A stretch of 64,000 nucleotides of DNA from Ecdyonurus torrentis (GCA_949318235.1 OX439129.1:6762228-6826227); one strand, 5' to 3'; shown: positions 40,251-54,453, counted from the stretch's first letter. Notes: generated by a model not told the origin, from the letters alone. Numbers and translations are program-made.

Positions 40251-41451
40251 TAAACGTTGTGTTTCGAAAAAAAAAAACATAATCACATTACACTCTACGT
40301 ACCTTTATTTTCAAACGTTTTTATGGTTACAATTATTAGTAGCAAATTATCAATAACATATCTTCATATTTAAGATTTGCATACTTAAAATATAGACATA
40401 TTTTGTCATTAAAATTATTTTTTTTCTTCAATTTCAACGTTGTATTAAAAAAATATACAAATGCTATTCAACAAAACATCATTGAAAAACGAAAGAATTA
40501 AAATGTTATAGAATACCCTAATAGTTTTTTGGAAGTATGCTCATGCTTATGTATTTGCTAGGCATTTTAAAATGTGTAGAGCCGGATGCTTAATTTAACA
40601 TAATATGACGACATATCTAAAATAAAAGAAACTGCATAAGAAGATGTTGTGAGTATCATCAGTGTATAAGTGCATATGAAGAGTAATTTTAATATGCGCA
40701 TAAGTATTACTACAAGTACTCTCACATACGACCTTATAAATTATTTATGGATATAGAAACATATATACGTAAAATAAGATGTTGCTGCGGTGTTATTCTA
40801 AGAAAACATGCAAGTGAAGTTTTCAGCAAGCAATTATGTTAAGCATTTAAATTATGTACTTACAATTTCATATTAGAGTATATATTAGCTTGTTCTGTAC
40901 AGTATAGTGAAGTTCATAAACAATGATTAACTGACCAACAAAATAAGAAACATTCATTGGTTTATCTTGTTTTTTGAGCCGTTAAAAGTGAGTCGCATTG
41001 AGAATGAAACCTTTTTTGTGTGTGTGTGTGAAGTTTTATTCATTCTTATCCAGACCAAAGTTCTAAACGAAGAAATGACAATGACCAACCATATATAAAC
41101 GTAATAAACAGGTAATGACGTCATGATTAGATGTTGTTAACAAAGGAAAATTTTCGATGCTGGCTCAAAAGTTGTGTGTAGTTTATATAGAACGCACTAT
41201 TGCATACAATAGTTCGTTCTATATAAACTACATCAAGATTCTTTTTATACGAGTATGTTTTAAGCTTTGCATTGACTGTTGTACGTACTATGTATTATTT
41301 ATATATATCTAAAATAAAAATTGGGAAATATAAAATCTGCATTAAATGCTTTAATTTAAAGTGTATGTATTATACGGGAAAAATGCATTTGTGCTTATCT
41401 TTTTTTTTTTTTTTTAAACAATACTTGTATGTTTATAATATGTTATACACA

Positions 41452-41562
<111 letters not shown>

Positions 41563-41821
41563 AAAACTATAATTATATGAAACACTTATTGTAGTATTAT
41601 ATGCAATTGCAAAATAAAAACTAACATATTCAAAACAAAAAATACATATACGTAGATAATATAGGACAGATTTTTAACTTGGCTGAAGATTGAGAGAAAG
41701 AGAGAGGGAGGGAGAGAGAGAGAAAGAGAGAGCATCTTTCAATGCTGATTAACGAATTGATGTTAAACACTATCATCTCTTATGTTCTTAAAATAATACA
41801 CCACACACACACACACATACG

Positions 41822-42664
41822 TATATCGACGGTCTCGCGGCTATTATATCTATCTCACAATCTCGCCGCGCCACACAAAATAGGTATCTCACAATCTTGC
41901 CGCGACACACAAAGTAGGTATCTGACTTCCTCGCGATGCGCACAATATAGGTATTAGAAAATCTCGCCATACGCACAAATTAGGTATCTCTATTTTACAC
42001 AAAATAGGTATCTCAGAGCCATAGAGAATTTTCTACATAAATAATTGAAATGTAAATATATTTTGTTTGTTAAAATGCTTTTAATACTTTTAAAAAATAA
42101 AAATCAATTAAAAAGTAAATATTTTTTATAGAATAAAATGTAATAATAATATATATTTTTTAAATATTTTACGCTACCTTTTTTTAGTAATGTCTTTTTA
42201 CTTTAGTTTTACGAATAATTAATAGTAATTTTAAAATATATAAATTTTAATATATAGACCATTAGAAATTTGTTTTAAAAATTTATATTTTCAAACTTAA
42301 AAAAAAAATATAATAATTTATTACTAATATTATAATCTATTATTTAATTTAAGGTTCTGTAAAATTACTAAAGAAATATTTTAAGTAAAATAAAAATAAG
42401 ACATTTTCAATTATTAATGTTATTTATTTTTAATTTAATTTGTCACATATTAAATTTTTTTAGCATGTTATATGGAAAATTACTCGCGAGATTGTCTGAT
42501 GCTTAATTTTTGCGTACGGCGAGATTTTCTAATACCTATATTTTGCGCATCGCGAGGAAGTCACAGACCTACTTTGTGTGTCGCGGCGAGATTTCGAGAT
42601 ACCTATTTTGTGTGGCGCGGCGAGATTGTGAGATACATATAATAGCCGCGAGACCGTCGATATA
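41822..42664. mobile_element. Nested foldback element with 34-bp repeats (right arm)
   Basis: Inverse copy of 37190-38032, identical wherever I compared the two. Its presence in both arms shows that it was inserted before the arms were duplicated or last homogenised. Confidence 0.75.
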
Positions 42665-42785
<121 letters not shown>

Positions 42786-43415
42786 TTTACAGTAAAACTT
42801 GTATAACATAATGAAGATTTAGGTGTACTTTTAATAATGAACACAATAAAAAATAATATTTAAACTACTATGGGTATTGCACTCATGCACTATGCTATAA
42901 TATGCAAGTGCGAGAAAGAAAAATTACATACGTTATGTATACGAAGTACGAAGAACTTGCGGCGGGAGAGAGAGAAAGAGATTGAGAGAGCATCGTGCTA
43001 TAATAAGATAATGCTGCAGTTACATAATATATAATGCTTCTTTTTCTGAGCACAAATCAATTAACTAAACATATAAATTAAGAATTATAATATTATACAC
43101 TGCAATCTATTATGTGCGTATAACGTATGTTCAAATTGATTTAATTTGCAATATAAAATTCAAAGTTACTGTTAACTTATTTTATAAACAAAACTTGATT
43201 TTACTTATCATGAAAAACATAAATACACTGAAGTATTATAAAAAGTGTAAAATGCAATATATAATGAAAAAATAAGTATAATATATAATATAAACGTATT
43301 TAAGTATTGGTATATTGCACTATACATTATAATATAATGCGAGCGCGCGGGAAAATATAACAAAATTTATAAGTAAAATGTATAGAAAGAATTTGCGTTG
43401 AAAGAAGACTAAAAT

Positions 43416-43463
<48 letters not shown>

Positions 43464-43587
43464 ACTTAAGATAAGAGAAAGCTGCAGCTCCAAAAAAGAT
43501 TGTTATTTTACTGATTACTAAATGACTGCAGTATATGAAACGACATAACATTTAACTTTTTAGTAAAAAAAATAAATTATTACTGTG

Positions 43588-43596
43588 TATATATAT

Positions 43597-43680
<84 letters not shown>
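43588..43680. repeat. (TA)n array in right arm
   Basis: About 93 bases with one ATAAAT interruption; mirror of 36163-36290. Confidence 0.9.
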
Positions 43681-43683
<3 letters not shown>

Positions 43684-45500
43684 TATATATTGTATTGTAT
43701 TACAAGACATAACCTAAGTGATATATTAAACTATGTACAATGTATATCTTATGTGTCTATATATTACATGTCTATATGATTTTAATGTGCTAAAAAGTTA
43801 GAGGTAACTTCTTAAAATATTACCAAATTTTGATTTTTGTCTTGAAATAATATAATTTTTATATATACAAAAGTTATAATACTATACTAAAATATTTATA
43901 ATAGAATGAAGAACTATAACGTTACTGTATATACAAACACACCAAAAATGCTATAGGTAATGCACTCAATCTACAAAATGATATGCAAGCGATGGAAAAA
44001 AAATCACATATGTAGTATATTATCCTTATAAAATATATTCTTATAATATGCATATAAGAATATGCACTGAGATATAGAAGGAGAGAGAGAGAGAGATCTC
44101 CTTGCTTTAATATAATATAATGCTGTGGTTACATATATGATGCTTCTTTCTCTAACAAAGTAACAATTAAATATTGTACATTATTTGTATTTTAATATAC
44201 TTAGCACTGAAAAATTATTATATAAAAAATAGTCGGGAAACATAATTTATTCTGCACACTATGTTATTGTGAATGTGTTGTCAGCATATTAATAAATATT
44301 TTTATAATTCACTAAGATCATGTATAGTTATTATAGCGACACTTACTATTTTGATGGCATTTTATAACCCACACAAATAAAAGTAAATATTAGGAGTACA
44401 TATATATTATAAAAAAGTATTACAAAGTATTCTGGAATACGACAGCAAGAAGAGAAATAAAATTATGCTGACTCAATAAGAAATTATATACGAGTATAAT
44501 GCAATATATGATACCAAGACGTACCCTTGTATTTAACATTTAAACTGTATAGGTATAGCAAGAAAAATTCGTATAAAATGTTATTGTATCTCAACGTAAG
44601 TAATACTTAATCTAAAGAAAAACATTATATACAATATCATAATTAACAGAACGTATACACATCATAATATATACTTTAAATATTTTATTTTTATATTGCT
44701 ATATGTTATTCATATACCGTACATGCAGCGGCATAGCAATATCCATACCATATATAAAAGTGGGATATGATATTACATAATGTATATAATACACTGTACA
44801 CTATAATGATTGTGTCGTGTGAATATTCTATATTATATTGTTTTAATGTAAGATCATGCGTATAGGTAATACAGCGACGCATACTTTGTAATCTTCTTTT
44901 ATAACACTAATAAAATTAAAATATTAGGAGAACATAATGATAGTAAAAGTATTACTACTAGTACTCTCTTATACGACAGCAAGAAGAGAAAACATAATTA
45001 TGCGGACGTAGCGAGAATGATTATACACGATATATGATGCTGAAACGTTATTTTGTATAATATGACATTTCTATATCCAGGTATAGCAAGTATATTACAA
45101 AGCGTATATATTCATTGTATATAAGCAAGCGTTAGTAATTCTTAAATAAAAGAAAAATAATATATATATACATTCTTCATTAACAGAACGTATACACATA
45201 ATAATATATAAAATAAATATCTCGTTTATATATTGCTTAATTATATATTACTAATATATATATATTTATATATATATATTATAAATATGATAGTCTAAAT
45301 ACAATAATAATATAATATATTATAACCTATTGTAAACGCTATATTATATTCTGTATAATATATGTATATTTTACTATACAGTTGAGGAGGCAGGAGAATG
45401 GCTCCTTTGGCTCCTTTGGCTCCTTCAGAATTTAACATGCATTACCATAGGAAACCCATGTTATTTGGTCCTCGAAGTGCACCCGCCTAACCCCTCTACT

Positions 45501-45506
45501 AATATG
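45501..45506. other. Target-site duplication, right copy (AATATG)
   Basis: Identical to 34337-34342, abutting the right terminus. Confidence 0.85.
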
Positions 45507-45611
45507 AAATATTGAGGTAACTATAGAGTACCTAGAGTAGTATTGAGTACTCTAGAGGTAACTTGACTTAAATCAGAATAGAAATATTTTTAGTGTTATT
45601 CTTTTCTGTAC

Positions 45612-45650
45612 TTTTTTTTTTTTTTTTTTTTTTTGCCATATTGTGTCTAC
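45612..45650 (-). mobile_element. Possible very short SINE tail
   Basis: A poly(T) run is followed by gccatattgtgt, the same junction as at 3090-3105. The match ends soon after, so this is either a strongly truncated SINE or chance. Confidence 0.3.
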
Positions 45651-45763
45651 AGAATTTTAATAGAGAAGCATCATCCACATGTTTTAGGCAAACCGCATAC
45701 GTAATATAGTGAGCCTACGTCACTTTATTTCAAGGCACCAATAGCAGCCCAGGAGAGACCATT

Positions 45764-45831
45764 CTGAGGCACCCAATCAGAGCGCGCGATAGAACGAAGT
45801 CGCCAAAAGTGTGATCTGATTGGTGCCTCAG
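45764..45831. repeat. Short inverted repeat
   Basis: ctgaggcacccaatcaga and its inverse tctgattggtgcctcag enclose about 32 bp of GC-richer sequence. Probably the core of a small hairpin MITE with unclear outer ends. Confidence 0.6.
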
Positions 45832-45878
45832 AGTGGAACTATTTGCCTCAAAATACTTCAATTTTTATACAAGAAAAC

Positions 45879-46192
45879 TTAATGACGTAGAACACTTAAC
45901 AAAAACATGTCTTATATCCTAACAAACCTAAATATCAACGTTGATTTGGCAGGAGTCATTGATTTCTAATTTATTTTCCATTTACAAAATGACAGCTGCG
46001 GTTTTGTGACGTCACAGCTTGCCTGTTTCTATGCGTGTGAACTAGTGAGCTGTGACGTCATAAACCCGCAGCTGTCATTTTGTAAATGGAAAATAAATTA
46101 GAAATCAATGACTCCGGCCAAATTAACGTTGATATTTAGGTATGTTAGGATACTAGGCAAGTTTTCTGTTCCAGATGTTCTACGCCTTTAAA
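45879..46192. mobile_element. Family C foldback element (best copy)
   Basis: Left end TTAATGACGTAGAACAC, right end GTTCTACGCCTTTAA. The arms pair for over 130 bp (catttacaaaatgacagctg / cagctgtcattttgtaaatg; atttctaatttattttcc / ggaaaataaattagaaat; tcctaacaaacctaaatatc / gatatttaggtatgttagga). TGACGTCA at 46007 and 46053, one per arm. No gene. Confidence 0.85.
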
Positions 46193-47247
46193 TATTAAAA
46201 AGTTTTTGTATTTTGAATGTATGCTAGTAATTTTTCTTTTCAGCAATAAAGTAATGCATTACTTTGCCACTTACATTATGACGATATTGAATGAATATAC
46301 ATTTGATAACATGCTACCCATATAGTAGGATTACTGAACATTATTTTTATCATTATTTTTAATCTTCATGGCGGAAATAATTCAACAAACTAGAACTAGA
46401 ACTCTGTAATAAAAAATTCAATTTGCTGGAAGAAATAATTAACTTAGATAATAAACAAAACAAAATAGTTCTGTTGTTCACGAACATTTTCTTATATTTT
46501 AGATTTTTTTTTTTTTTTTTTTTTTAAGCTGAGAGTTAGTTAATAAGGAAAAAATAAAATTTTAAACTCGACTTGTTGTTATATTGGAAAAAACATAATT
46601 ATTGAAAAATTTATTTAATGTTATATTATTCAGCTTTCAATTTAAAAACACAATTTTCCGCATTCCTTAAAAATTTTAGCAGAAAAAAAAATGAACCAAT
46701 ATTTTAGCCAAAAAGGCAATTTATTGACGATATTTTCCAAATATATAATGAATTAACATAATGAAATAAATAATTTTAAAGAAGCCTTGTGTATATATAA
46801 GAAAAATAAATATTTATATATTATGTCAATTGATACTAAAATAGCAAATTTGATCTGAAATATTTACACAGTATAAATGTATATATATATATATTTTTGT
46901 TCAGTTGATTAAAGATTTATACATTCAATATTAAACTTCAAACGTTATGGAAGTCTGTATGTCTATCTATATGATATACACAAGGATTGATATTCAATAC
47001 AAATTGATTATTGATAAATATATATACATGAAATACTTTTCAATTTAAATATATTAGAATTCTTTATTGAAGAAAACGTGTACATACAGGGACAAAATTG
47101 ATCAGAATGTATGTTAAACGACGGCATTTCACTTTACATTTCATTCTATAAGGATACTGGAGAACTTGTTTTAATAATAGAAACTGTTACACATGATTGT
47201 GAACATAATATATTTTAACATTTTAATTAAGCTAGTTTTTATTCTAC
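46193..47247. other. Non-coding AT-rich stretch
   Basis: Poly(T) near 46504-46525, short TA run near 46880. No gene recognised. Confidence 0.5.
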
Positions 47248-47614
47248 TCAAAGCAATAGACCAGAGAAAAACATAAACATTTATATCATAAAACACTTAA
47301 TGGGACTTACATACAGAACATAACTTTAGTTTGTCTCAAACCCAACTGTAGCTCCGTAGCAGTGATCAGAAAATTTTGATTTATGCAACCCGCACAATAT
47401 ATATACAGTATATATATTTACTAATTTTTGCATGTTTCTGACGTTAGATCAGAAACACGAAGAGTCACTTAAATTAAATACTTTACAGTATTTTAACGCT
47501 CTCTCGTGGGGCTATGTTAACATTCTGGTAAAAATTGTCATCAGTTTTGAAGATCCCATTTTGTGTTTACTCATTAAAAAAGCACATGCTGTTTTATGTG
47601 GTCTATGGCTTTAA
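47248..47614 (+). mobile_element. Family B element (copy 6, complete)
   Basis: Left end TCAAAGCAATAGACCAG, right end TGGTCTATGGCTTTAA. Carries all family blocks. A short tata tract has grown in the cgcacaa..tttactaattt position, and the central palindrome is altered (tctgacgttagatcagaaa). Confidence 0.85.
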
Positions 47615-48031
47615 TGCAGGTGAAACATACTACAATTCCAGTATGTTGCACCTAGATTAGATGACATTTCACTTACATTAGGTGACATTGTAATATATCA
47701 ATATATTATGTTCCAGGATAATTTGTACTAAAGTAAACTAGAATTTCCCAAGTATTCTAGCCCCATAAGAATTTTTTTTAATTTTATACATTGCTGATAG
47801 GTCATGTGATAAATGCATGTGATGATGTGATAAATGCATGTTATTTTAGTGATATTTTCAACAATACAGAAATAATTTGGTCAGAATACTTTGTATATAG
47901 GGAATAGGGACTGTGTACCCTGTGTGTACCGAGCGATTCAGAAAAAGTTACAAAGTAAGAGACAACATTTCAATATATTTTTTCCCACCCACCACACTCG
48001 CTCTCTACCTTGGCCCGTGCTATCTTTATGG

Positions 48032-48102
<71 letters not shown>

Positions 48103-48199
48103 GTACGATATTTCCATAATTCCATGTAACTTATTCTGAAGCTTGTGGTACGTAATACAATTTATAAGACTCATGTATGTACAGTACTTGCTATCAGTC

Positions 48200-48255
<56 letters not shown>

Positions 48256-48722
48256 CAGTGTATGTGTCCTGAGTTTTTTCCCATATTTCTATTTTTGCCC
48301 CCAAGAGAGCTAACGTAAAATATATCTTGGTAAAAATACAGTAATACTAGTACACAAAATATTGTACTTTTCGTTTACATGTCTATAAACCTTCCTGTGC
48401 GTGGTACTTAGCACTGCGGCAACTTGTTTCTACTCGCTAAAAGTATTATAATGTAAAAGAAAAAAAAAAAGTGTGAGCAATAACCTTTACGCCATTTATG
48501 AGAAAGCTCCGGAGATATTTTTGACATAAGATATTGATTTTTATATATATATATTTATATTATATATAATATGATTATACTAAATATGAAATCATTATAA
48601 TTTAAGTTGGTATCCCATTTTATTTGGATTATTTAATCATCGTGGTGCCACTCTATTGTTTGATATCCATTTGGTCTTGAAAACATTGTCGTTCTTTTTG
48701 TGGTTTCATTTCAAAACATTTG

Positions 48723-48761
<39 letters not shown>

Positions 48762-49352
48762 GAATGGAAATCAGATAGTACAGTAAACCAGCACTTAACG
48801 TATTGCTATCAAGTTAATATTATTTTAAAGCCTATTTTGTCAAGTACAATTGATAAAATTTAAGGACGAAATAAACAAGTGTTGAAATTAACATTGACCT
48901 TTAATGGGCTCAATATTTTAAAGCCCCGTAAACCAAAAATTTTGCATAGGGGCATCACACCTGCATTTTTTTTTTATACATTTAAGTTCCTCTCAACACA
49001 AAGTACCGTTGTGAAAAAAAAATAGAGAGAAAAAGAAAAGAAATTAAAATCAATATCTATCATCAAACTTATTTATTTATTACTATGGTAATATATTATA
49101 GGCATTTCAACAAAAAGCAGACAAATAATTTGAATTATAAATGTTTTGACTGCTGATGTACTTGAGAGACTTTCAGTTCAATATGTCATAATGTAATCCT
49201 GTCAACAACAATATTGTAGAGAGAAAATTTATTAAGTCTTCTTGTATTGTGCTTGGAATATTGACAACAATCATTATTGGATCTTTTTATATTGTATGTA
49301 TTTGGAAATACATTTCGAATCTTATTTATTACAATAACATTGTACTCTTCAT
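47615..49352. other. Non-coding stretch with three simple repeats
   Basis: Apart from the (CTA)n array, a poly(T) run of over 50 bases (48199-48253) and a poly(A) run (48727-48757) are present. No gene recognised. Confidence 0.5.
48032..48101. repeat. (CTA)n trinucleotide array
   Basis: About 23 perfect units. The Tyr- and Thr-repeat frames it creates are artefacts. Confidence 0.95.
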
Positions 49353-49646
49353 TCACGTGTTCTTTTCGATTTGAAATGTAATAATGTTAAAATTGCATGA
49401 ACTATTATCTGCATCATTTAAACAGTTTTTTTCTTTCAAATTACGAAATCTTGAAGATAAAAAAAGACGTAATATTTTAAGCAACCGCTTACTTTGCGCA
49501 TTGAGCCCTAAAGTTTGATTGATCTTATTGTTGGTATTGTTACCATCTCTCACGTTATCTATTTTTGTTTCCTGCTCAAATAAGTCCTTGTTAATACTAA
49601 CTCTTACAGGAGGACTTACAGAAATAAATTTATAAAAATTAATCAA

Positions 49647-50955
49647 GCGATCTAAATTATTTTATGTCTAAAATAATGATTTTGATATTTAATTGCAATA
49701 GCTCTACTCAAAATATACGTATTTAATAAATGTATATAACATAAAAATAAAACGTAAAATACATTACTAATAATAACAAGTGTGTTCAAATTTTCATAAT
49801 ATATAATATAACAGCACAAATTATGCAATTATGAAAGAGTGGAATTTAAACCACATACAGTTGCAGAATTACAATACTACCTACGGTCCATTGGTAGGGA
49901 AAAATAGATAAAAAAAATATCGAGTGTGTTAATAATAATAATAATAAACGGGCTAAGATACAAAATACGATACTGTAATTTCTTTCTTCTTCAAGAGCTC
50001 GCTAATGAATTGCCCGCCCAGGTCACTGAATATTATTACTTTCATAAATGTTGTTATATCCTGGAAGTTAGGCAACAAGCACAACCAAAGCATCATAAAA
50101 AGTAAATACAGTTAAAAAGAAAACCTTTCTAGTACTTTAAATAATAAAATCATTTTATATACATAAAATTAGTTTTAATACTGGAAACATTTAGAAGAGT
50201 AAGATTATCAACAAAAAATAATCATAAAATTATACAATTTTACAACATTATAGAGTTGAGAGAGAGAGAGAGAGAGAGAGAAAGCAGCAATGATATTTAC
50301 ATTTTGCAACTAAACAGTATTAATATTTGCTATATCATAATATGTATGCAGATGCCTTAATTAGGGTGGTAGAAATTGCATGAGTATCGAGGTATGATTT
50401 GTACCAATGTAATGGTCATATGTAAACACTAATTACTTGTAATACACATGGAATTACATTCAGTACAATCTCCAGCAAAAATATTCATATTACAAGCTTT
50501 ATAAATTATTAATTACATTTATAGTGTTGTTAGCAACAAAGTATAAAGTATGTATTTTTTTTAAAGTTAAGAAGTATAATATAATAGATATGTTTTGTGT
50601 TTGCCTCTCCCCCCCCCCCTTTTTTTTTCATTTAATAGTTAATATAGTAGTTGCGCTACTAAAAAAAAATAATAATTCTGTTGATCGTTTAACGAGTTTC
50701 TATACTATATACAGCAAAATAATTTTGCAATTTAGATTAATTAGTGATCAAAACTAATTTTGCTGCTTAACAGACTTACGCCAATATATTTATACTTTTT
50801 TTATTTATTTTTTTTTTTCGTATTTTTATTAGTTTATGTTTTACAAATACTTTAATTTTTAAGTTAAAAACACACAAAATGGAATTAATTGTTATTTCCT
50901 GTCAGTTTTAATTGACATTTTACTTCACTTATTAGCTGTAAAGTATTATTCACAT
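49647..50955. other. Non-coding AT-rich stretch
   Basis: Short (GA)n at 50257-50281 and a C/T run at 50608-50629. No gene recognised. Confidence 0.5.
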
Positions 50956-51110
50956 GTCACGTAAAAGTTACTTGCGTCGACGTTAAGCAAAGTTGGCACA
51001 GTGTAAACAAATGGAGCCGTTCACTTTGCTTTTGAAATTACACATGTAAACGGCTCCATTTAATTGTTCCAACTTTGGTTATCCGTTGACACGCGTAACT
51101 TTTACGTTAC
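50956..51110. mobile_element. Long hairpin (probable MITE)
   Basis: Outer arms gtcacgtaaaagttac / gtaacttttacgttac, then caaagttgg / ccaactttg, then aaatggagccgtt / aacggctccattt. The whole 155 bp folds as one stem with a loop of about 25 bases. It ends 11 bp before the next family C copy. Confidence 0.75.
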
Positions 51111-51121
51111 AAATACAATAC

Positions 51122-51429
51122 TTAGAGACCTAGAACAACAAACATGTCTGATATCATTACATACTTAAATATTAACGTTGATTCGGCCAAAGTAATTGAT
51201 TTCTAATTTATTTTCCATTTACAAAATTGCATCTGCGGGTTTGTGACGTCACAGCTCACTAGTCCACGCGCGCGGAAACAGTCAAGCTGTGATGTCATAA
51301 AGCCGCAGCTGTCATTTTGGAAAATAAATTAGAAATCAATGAATACAGTCAAATCAACGATGATATTTAGGTATGTAAGGATATTAGGCTTTTTTTTTTC
51401 CTTTTGTTCAAGGTGTTCTACGCCTTTAA
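51122..51429. mobile_element. Family C foldback element (copy 3)
   Basis: Left end TTAGAGACCTAGAACAAC, right end TGTTCTACGCCTTTAA. Same arms as 45879-46192 with scattered changes; TGACGTCA at 51244 in the left arm, decayed to tgatgtca in the right. Confidence 0.8.
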
Positions 51430-52301
51430 TGAACAGTACTTAATGTGTTAAAAAATATATTATTGATATTTGCATTCTTAATTTATTTAATTTATTAAAT
51501 ATTTAAAAGTAATAATATTTTGTTACTGATTTATTTTTCTTGGTATTTTACAACATAAAGAAATAAATACACATGCTTATTTAAACATTTAAATAAATAA
51601 ATAAAATGAGCAAGACCATCATTTTGTTTATTAACAAAATTCCCAACTTTAGGCTCGCTTTTTTTTTTAAAGAAAATATTTTAAGAATTTGTATAAAAGT
51701 GTAATTTTAAAAAAAGTTATAAAGAGTTTTTTTTTTTCGTATATAATTTGATTTTAATGATGCTATACTCAACAAAAATATATAAATTATTAAAAGAGAT
51801 AAATAAAAAAAATGTTCTTTTATATTTTGTTGAGTGGGAGGCTGGATGTTTTAAGCAATAAAGTAGTTACATATTAAGAATTTATTTCACGGAAAAGAAT
51901 TTCTTTCAATATAATTCAGGCCAACTAAAAGCATTTTCATTCAAAGTGGCTCAATAAGGGAAAGGGAGAGAGAGAGAGAGAGAGAAGGAGAGATGCTACT
52001 GAAAGATTCATTTTCCTAAAAAAAAAAAAAAAAACGCAAGTTAGAGCTTTATGGTTAAAAGAACTAATTTATTTGTGTTTTTATTTTATAGATTTTTTTT
52101 TTATTAAAGTATCATATTCTTTAATTGAAATTTGAGTACCTGACTGATTGATATTGTAATCGATAAAAAAAAGCTTATTTTAACATTTCTGTATATTTCT
52201 GTATCGGGTAGTATTTCTTTAATTAATTCATTTTATTAGAATTCAAATCGTTTTTGAACAAATGTTTAGCAAAACTCAATTCCATATTATTATACATACG
52301 T
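51430..52301. other. Non-coding AT-rich stretch
   Basis: Short (GA)n at 51966-51986. No gene. Confidence 0.5.
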
Positions 52302-52664
52302 TTTTTTTTTTTTTTTTTTTTGCTATTCTACACCTTTTATCGTAGTCCTGATACGACATTGTCTTATTGACGTATAAAATAGAAGCAAAAACACACGGGT
52401 CAGCCATGGTATATAACACAGCCCAGCATTCACCACGATAGCCTATAGAGAAACCGTGGAAACTTAAGGAAGGTTGGGCTGGAAGGTGCAATAACATATC
52501 ATGCACCTCTCGAATACTGTGCTTTGTCATAGAATGCATGTAAACACGCATCGTGCAACGTGTTGTGCTCTCACACTTGACGTAGTGGCTCGAACCTGTG
52601 CTCAATGAGGAATACAGAGCTACAAGTCAGCTGCCTTCATCACTCGACTATACCAGCTCAGTAT
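52302..52664 (-). mobile_element. Full-length tRNA-derived SINE
   Basis: Read on the minus strand it starts at about 52659 with gagctggtatagtcgagtga, an RNA polymerase III A-box-like segment. A B box GGTTCGAGCC follows at 52587-52596, then a tRNA-unrelated body, then the 3' region seen as truncated copies at 1555-1735, 3069-3310, 29593-29720 and 61436-61550. It ends in poly(A) (the plus-strand T run 52302-52321). The head spacing fits a tRNA origin. It depends on a LINE partner not present here. A 109-codon minus frame inside is incidental. Confidence 0.8.
52587..52655 (-). promoter_or_regulatory. Internal pol III promoter of the SINE (A and B boxes)
   Basis: A box within tggtatagtcgagtg (minus, 52641-52655) and B box GGTTCGAGCC (minus, 52587-52596), about 45 bases apart. 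Confidence 0.65.
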
Positions 52665-53218
52665 AAGTTACATTTATTTTAACGTAAAATTCTCTTTTCT
52701 CCGTGTAAGAAGAGAGTATAATCAAATTGCTGTGAAATACCACAAAATATGTTCTGCTGAATTATTACCATCGTGTTATCGATCCATCGTATTTTAATAA
52801 TGAATTTGTGCTGTGAAAGCAAGAAAAAAAAATAGTAGTATGCGCGTCTTGAAAATTTTATCATTGAAGTTCTTTACAATTGTATCTTGAAGAAGAGAAT
52901 AAAGTCTTGTTTTTTATATTTACTGTAAAATCTACACTAGTACATAAAATTCTACTCAATTATTCATAAGCGTAAGAATAATAAAAAACAAATGCATTTT
53001 CTCTTTGTTTATGTAATAATGATTCAAGTCATTATAAATAATGATTACACAATATCATGGCCCATCTATAGCATAATAATTGGAATACAAAAAATAAAAT
53101 GTTATTTATGCATTTTTTTTGTATGCATGCACGTAACACTTATGACTTTTAAGTGAAATTTTCTGGAGTAATCATTATTTTTTAATGAATTATTTTTATA
53201 TTTATAACGTGATATAGT
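52665..53218. other. Non-coding AT-rich stretch
   Basis: No feature recognised. Confidence 0.5.
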
Positions 53219-53557
53219 TTAAGGGAGTAGGGGACGGACGTCGGCTGTTAGACTCAATTTTTTCTCGTCAAAAAAATCTGAAAGTTTTCACAATGACACT
53301 TCAGCTTGAGACATGTTCAAATATATAAAAATTTTGGGTGGTCACCGTGCAAATTAATTTGATATGGTTATTTGAAATTTTATGTCCATAAGGCCCATTG
53401 TTAATTTCAATATTTTTTTTTCTTTTTTTCGGGACGGTCAAACATCATGAAATTTTATCACGGCTAGGTGTGACTCTTAGCTACAATATGACACTAAATT
53501 TAGACTGAAAACACTTCTAGTTTTTTGAGATATAAGGTTGGTAGCCTACTCCCTTAA
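53219..53557. mobile_element. Family D short inverted-repeat element
   Basis: Perfect 13-bp terminal inverted repeat TTAAGGGAGTAGG / CCTACTCCCTTAA; 339 bp; no gene. The termini resemble those of family A (TTAAGGGGGTAGG) but the interior is different, so the two may be cross-mobilised. Confidence 0.8.
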
Positions 53558-53952
53558 TGTGTAGGGTAATAAGTGTAATAACTGTATTTCCTTTAACTTT
53601 ACCACTGCCTAAATTCCGGTTGCCTCTTAAAATGAGGTAAGGCCTATCTATATGCATTTTACAATATTAAACAAGTGGACATCTTAAATAAATTGCGTCT
53701 CTATCGCGTCAAAATGTATCAAGTGAAATTATCATGAGCTCGTCAAATGTTTCATCTACATAGGGTTTACTGTGTCACATGGAACGTTTGGTGTTCTTAG
53801 GATAATTTTACTTGCAACAATTTGCGCAGTAGAGACAATTTTATGGCTATATGATTTACTGTAGACTTTACACATAATAATATACACTAGATGGGTAGTT
53901 TTCGTATACTCAATTAATGCCATGTTTGTTTTTTTATTATTATAATTATTAT

Positions 53953-54431
53953 TTTTACTTTGCATAGCGTATTTTAAATTATCTTTTCAATATTTTCACG
54001 ACAAAATGAAACTTCTACACTTTACTAATTTCCAAAGAATGAACGATCTACACTTTACAATGTCGCGGCTACCTAGAGCTTCTGCTATATAAAACCGGAA
54101 GGTGAAGTTCAAGGTAGCCTCAAATTTATAAAGTGTACTGTACGAGCTTCATGTGGACGCAAGAGGATCGTTTTCGTCATATTTTTGTTAATACAGAGAA
54201 GAGTTCGATTTTTTTTGTCAATAAATTCATTTGAATGTGTAAATTTTAAATATTATTTCTACGCAATGAATTACTTGCTTTCTTTTCTTTAAATCGATTA
54301 AATTTTGATAATATTACACAAATTAATTTAATTTTTCAGTTTACTAGTCGTTGAATTACAAAGTATAAAATGATAAAAAGGTGAACAAGAAGTACATAAT
54401 AAAATATTATAATAATGATGTTTATTTTTGC
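53953..54431 (+). repeat. 480-bp direct repeat, copy 1
   Basis: Aligns along its whole length with 54454-54939: from gcgtattttaaa, through ttactaatttccaaagaatg, ttctgctatataaaac, atttctacgcaatgaattac, to aatgatgtttatttttgc. Copies differ by scattered substitutions and small indels, so the duplication is not recent. Carries the hairpin 54049-54137. Confidence 0.9.
54049..54137 (+). other. Hairpin with TATA-like loop (copy 1)
   Basis: Arms tacactttacaa..gcggctacct and aggtagcc.caaatttataaagtgta pair imperfectly. The loop contains ctatataaaac. No known RNA recognised. Confidence 0.5.
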
Positions 54432-54453
54432 TTTGTTTTATTGTTTTGTTTTT

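Noticed and set aside
49353..49646. 97-codon minus-strand frame with polar, protein-like composition
   Set aside because: No recognisable family, no convincing splice sites, and AT-rich DNA of this length is expected to give some such frames. Worth a homology search only.
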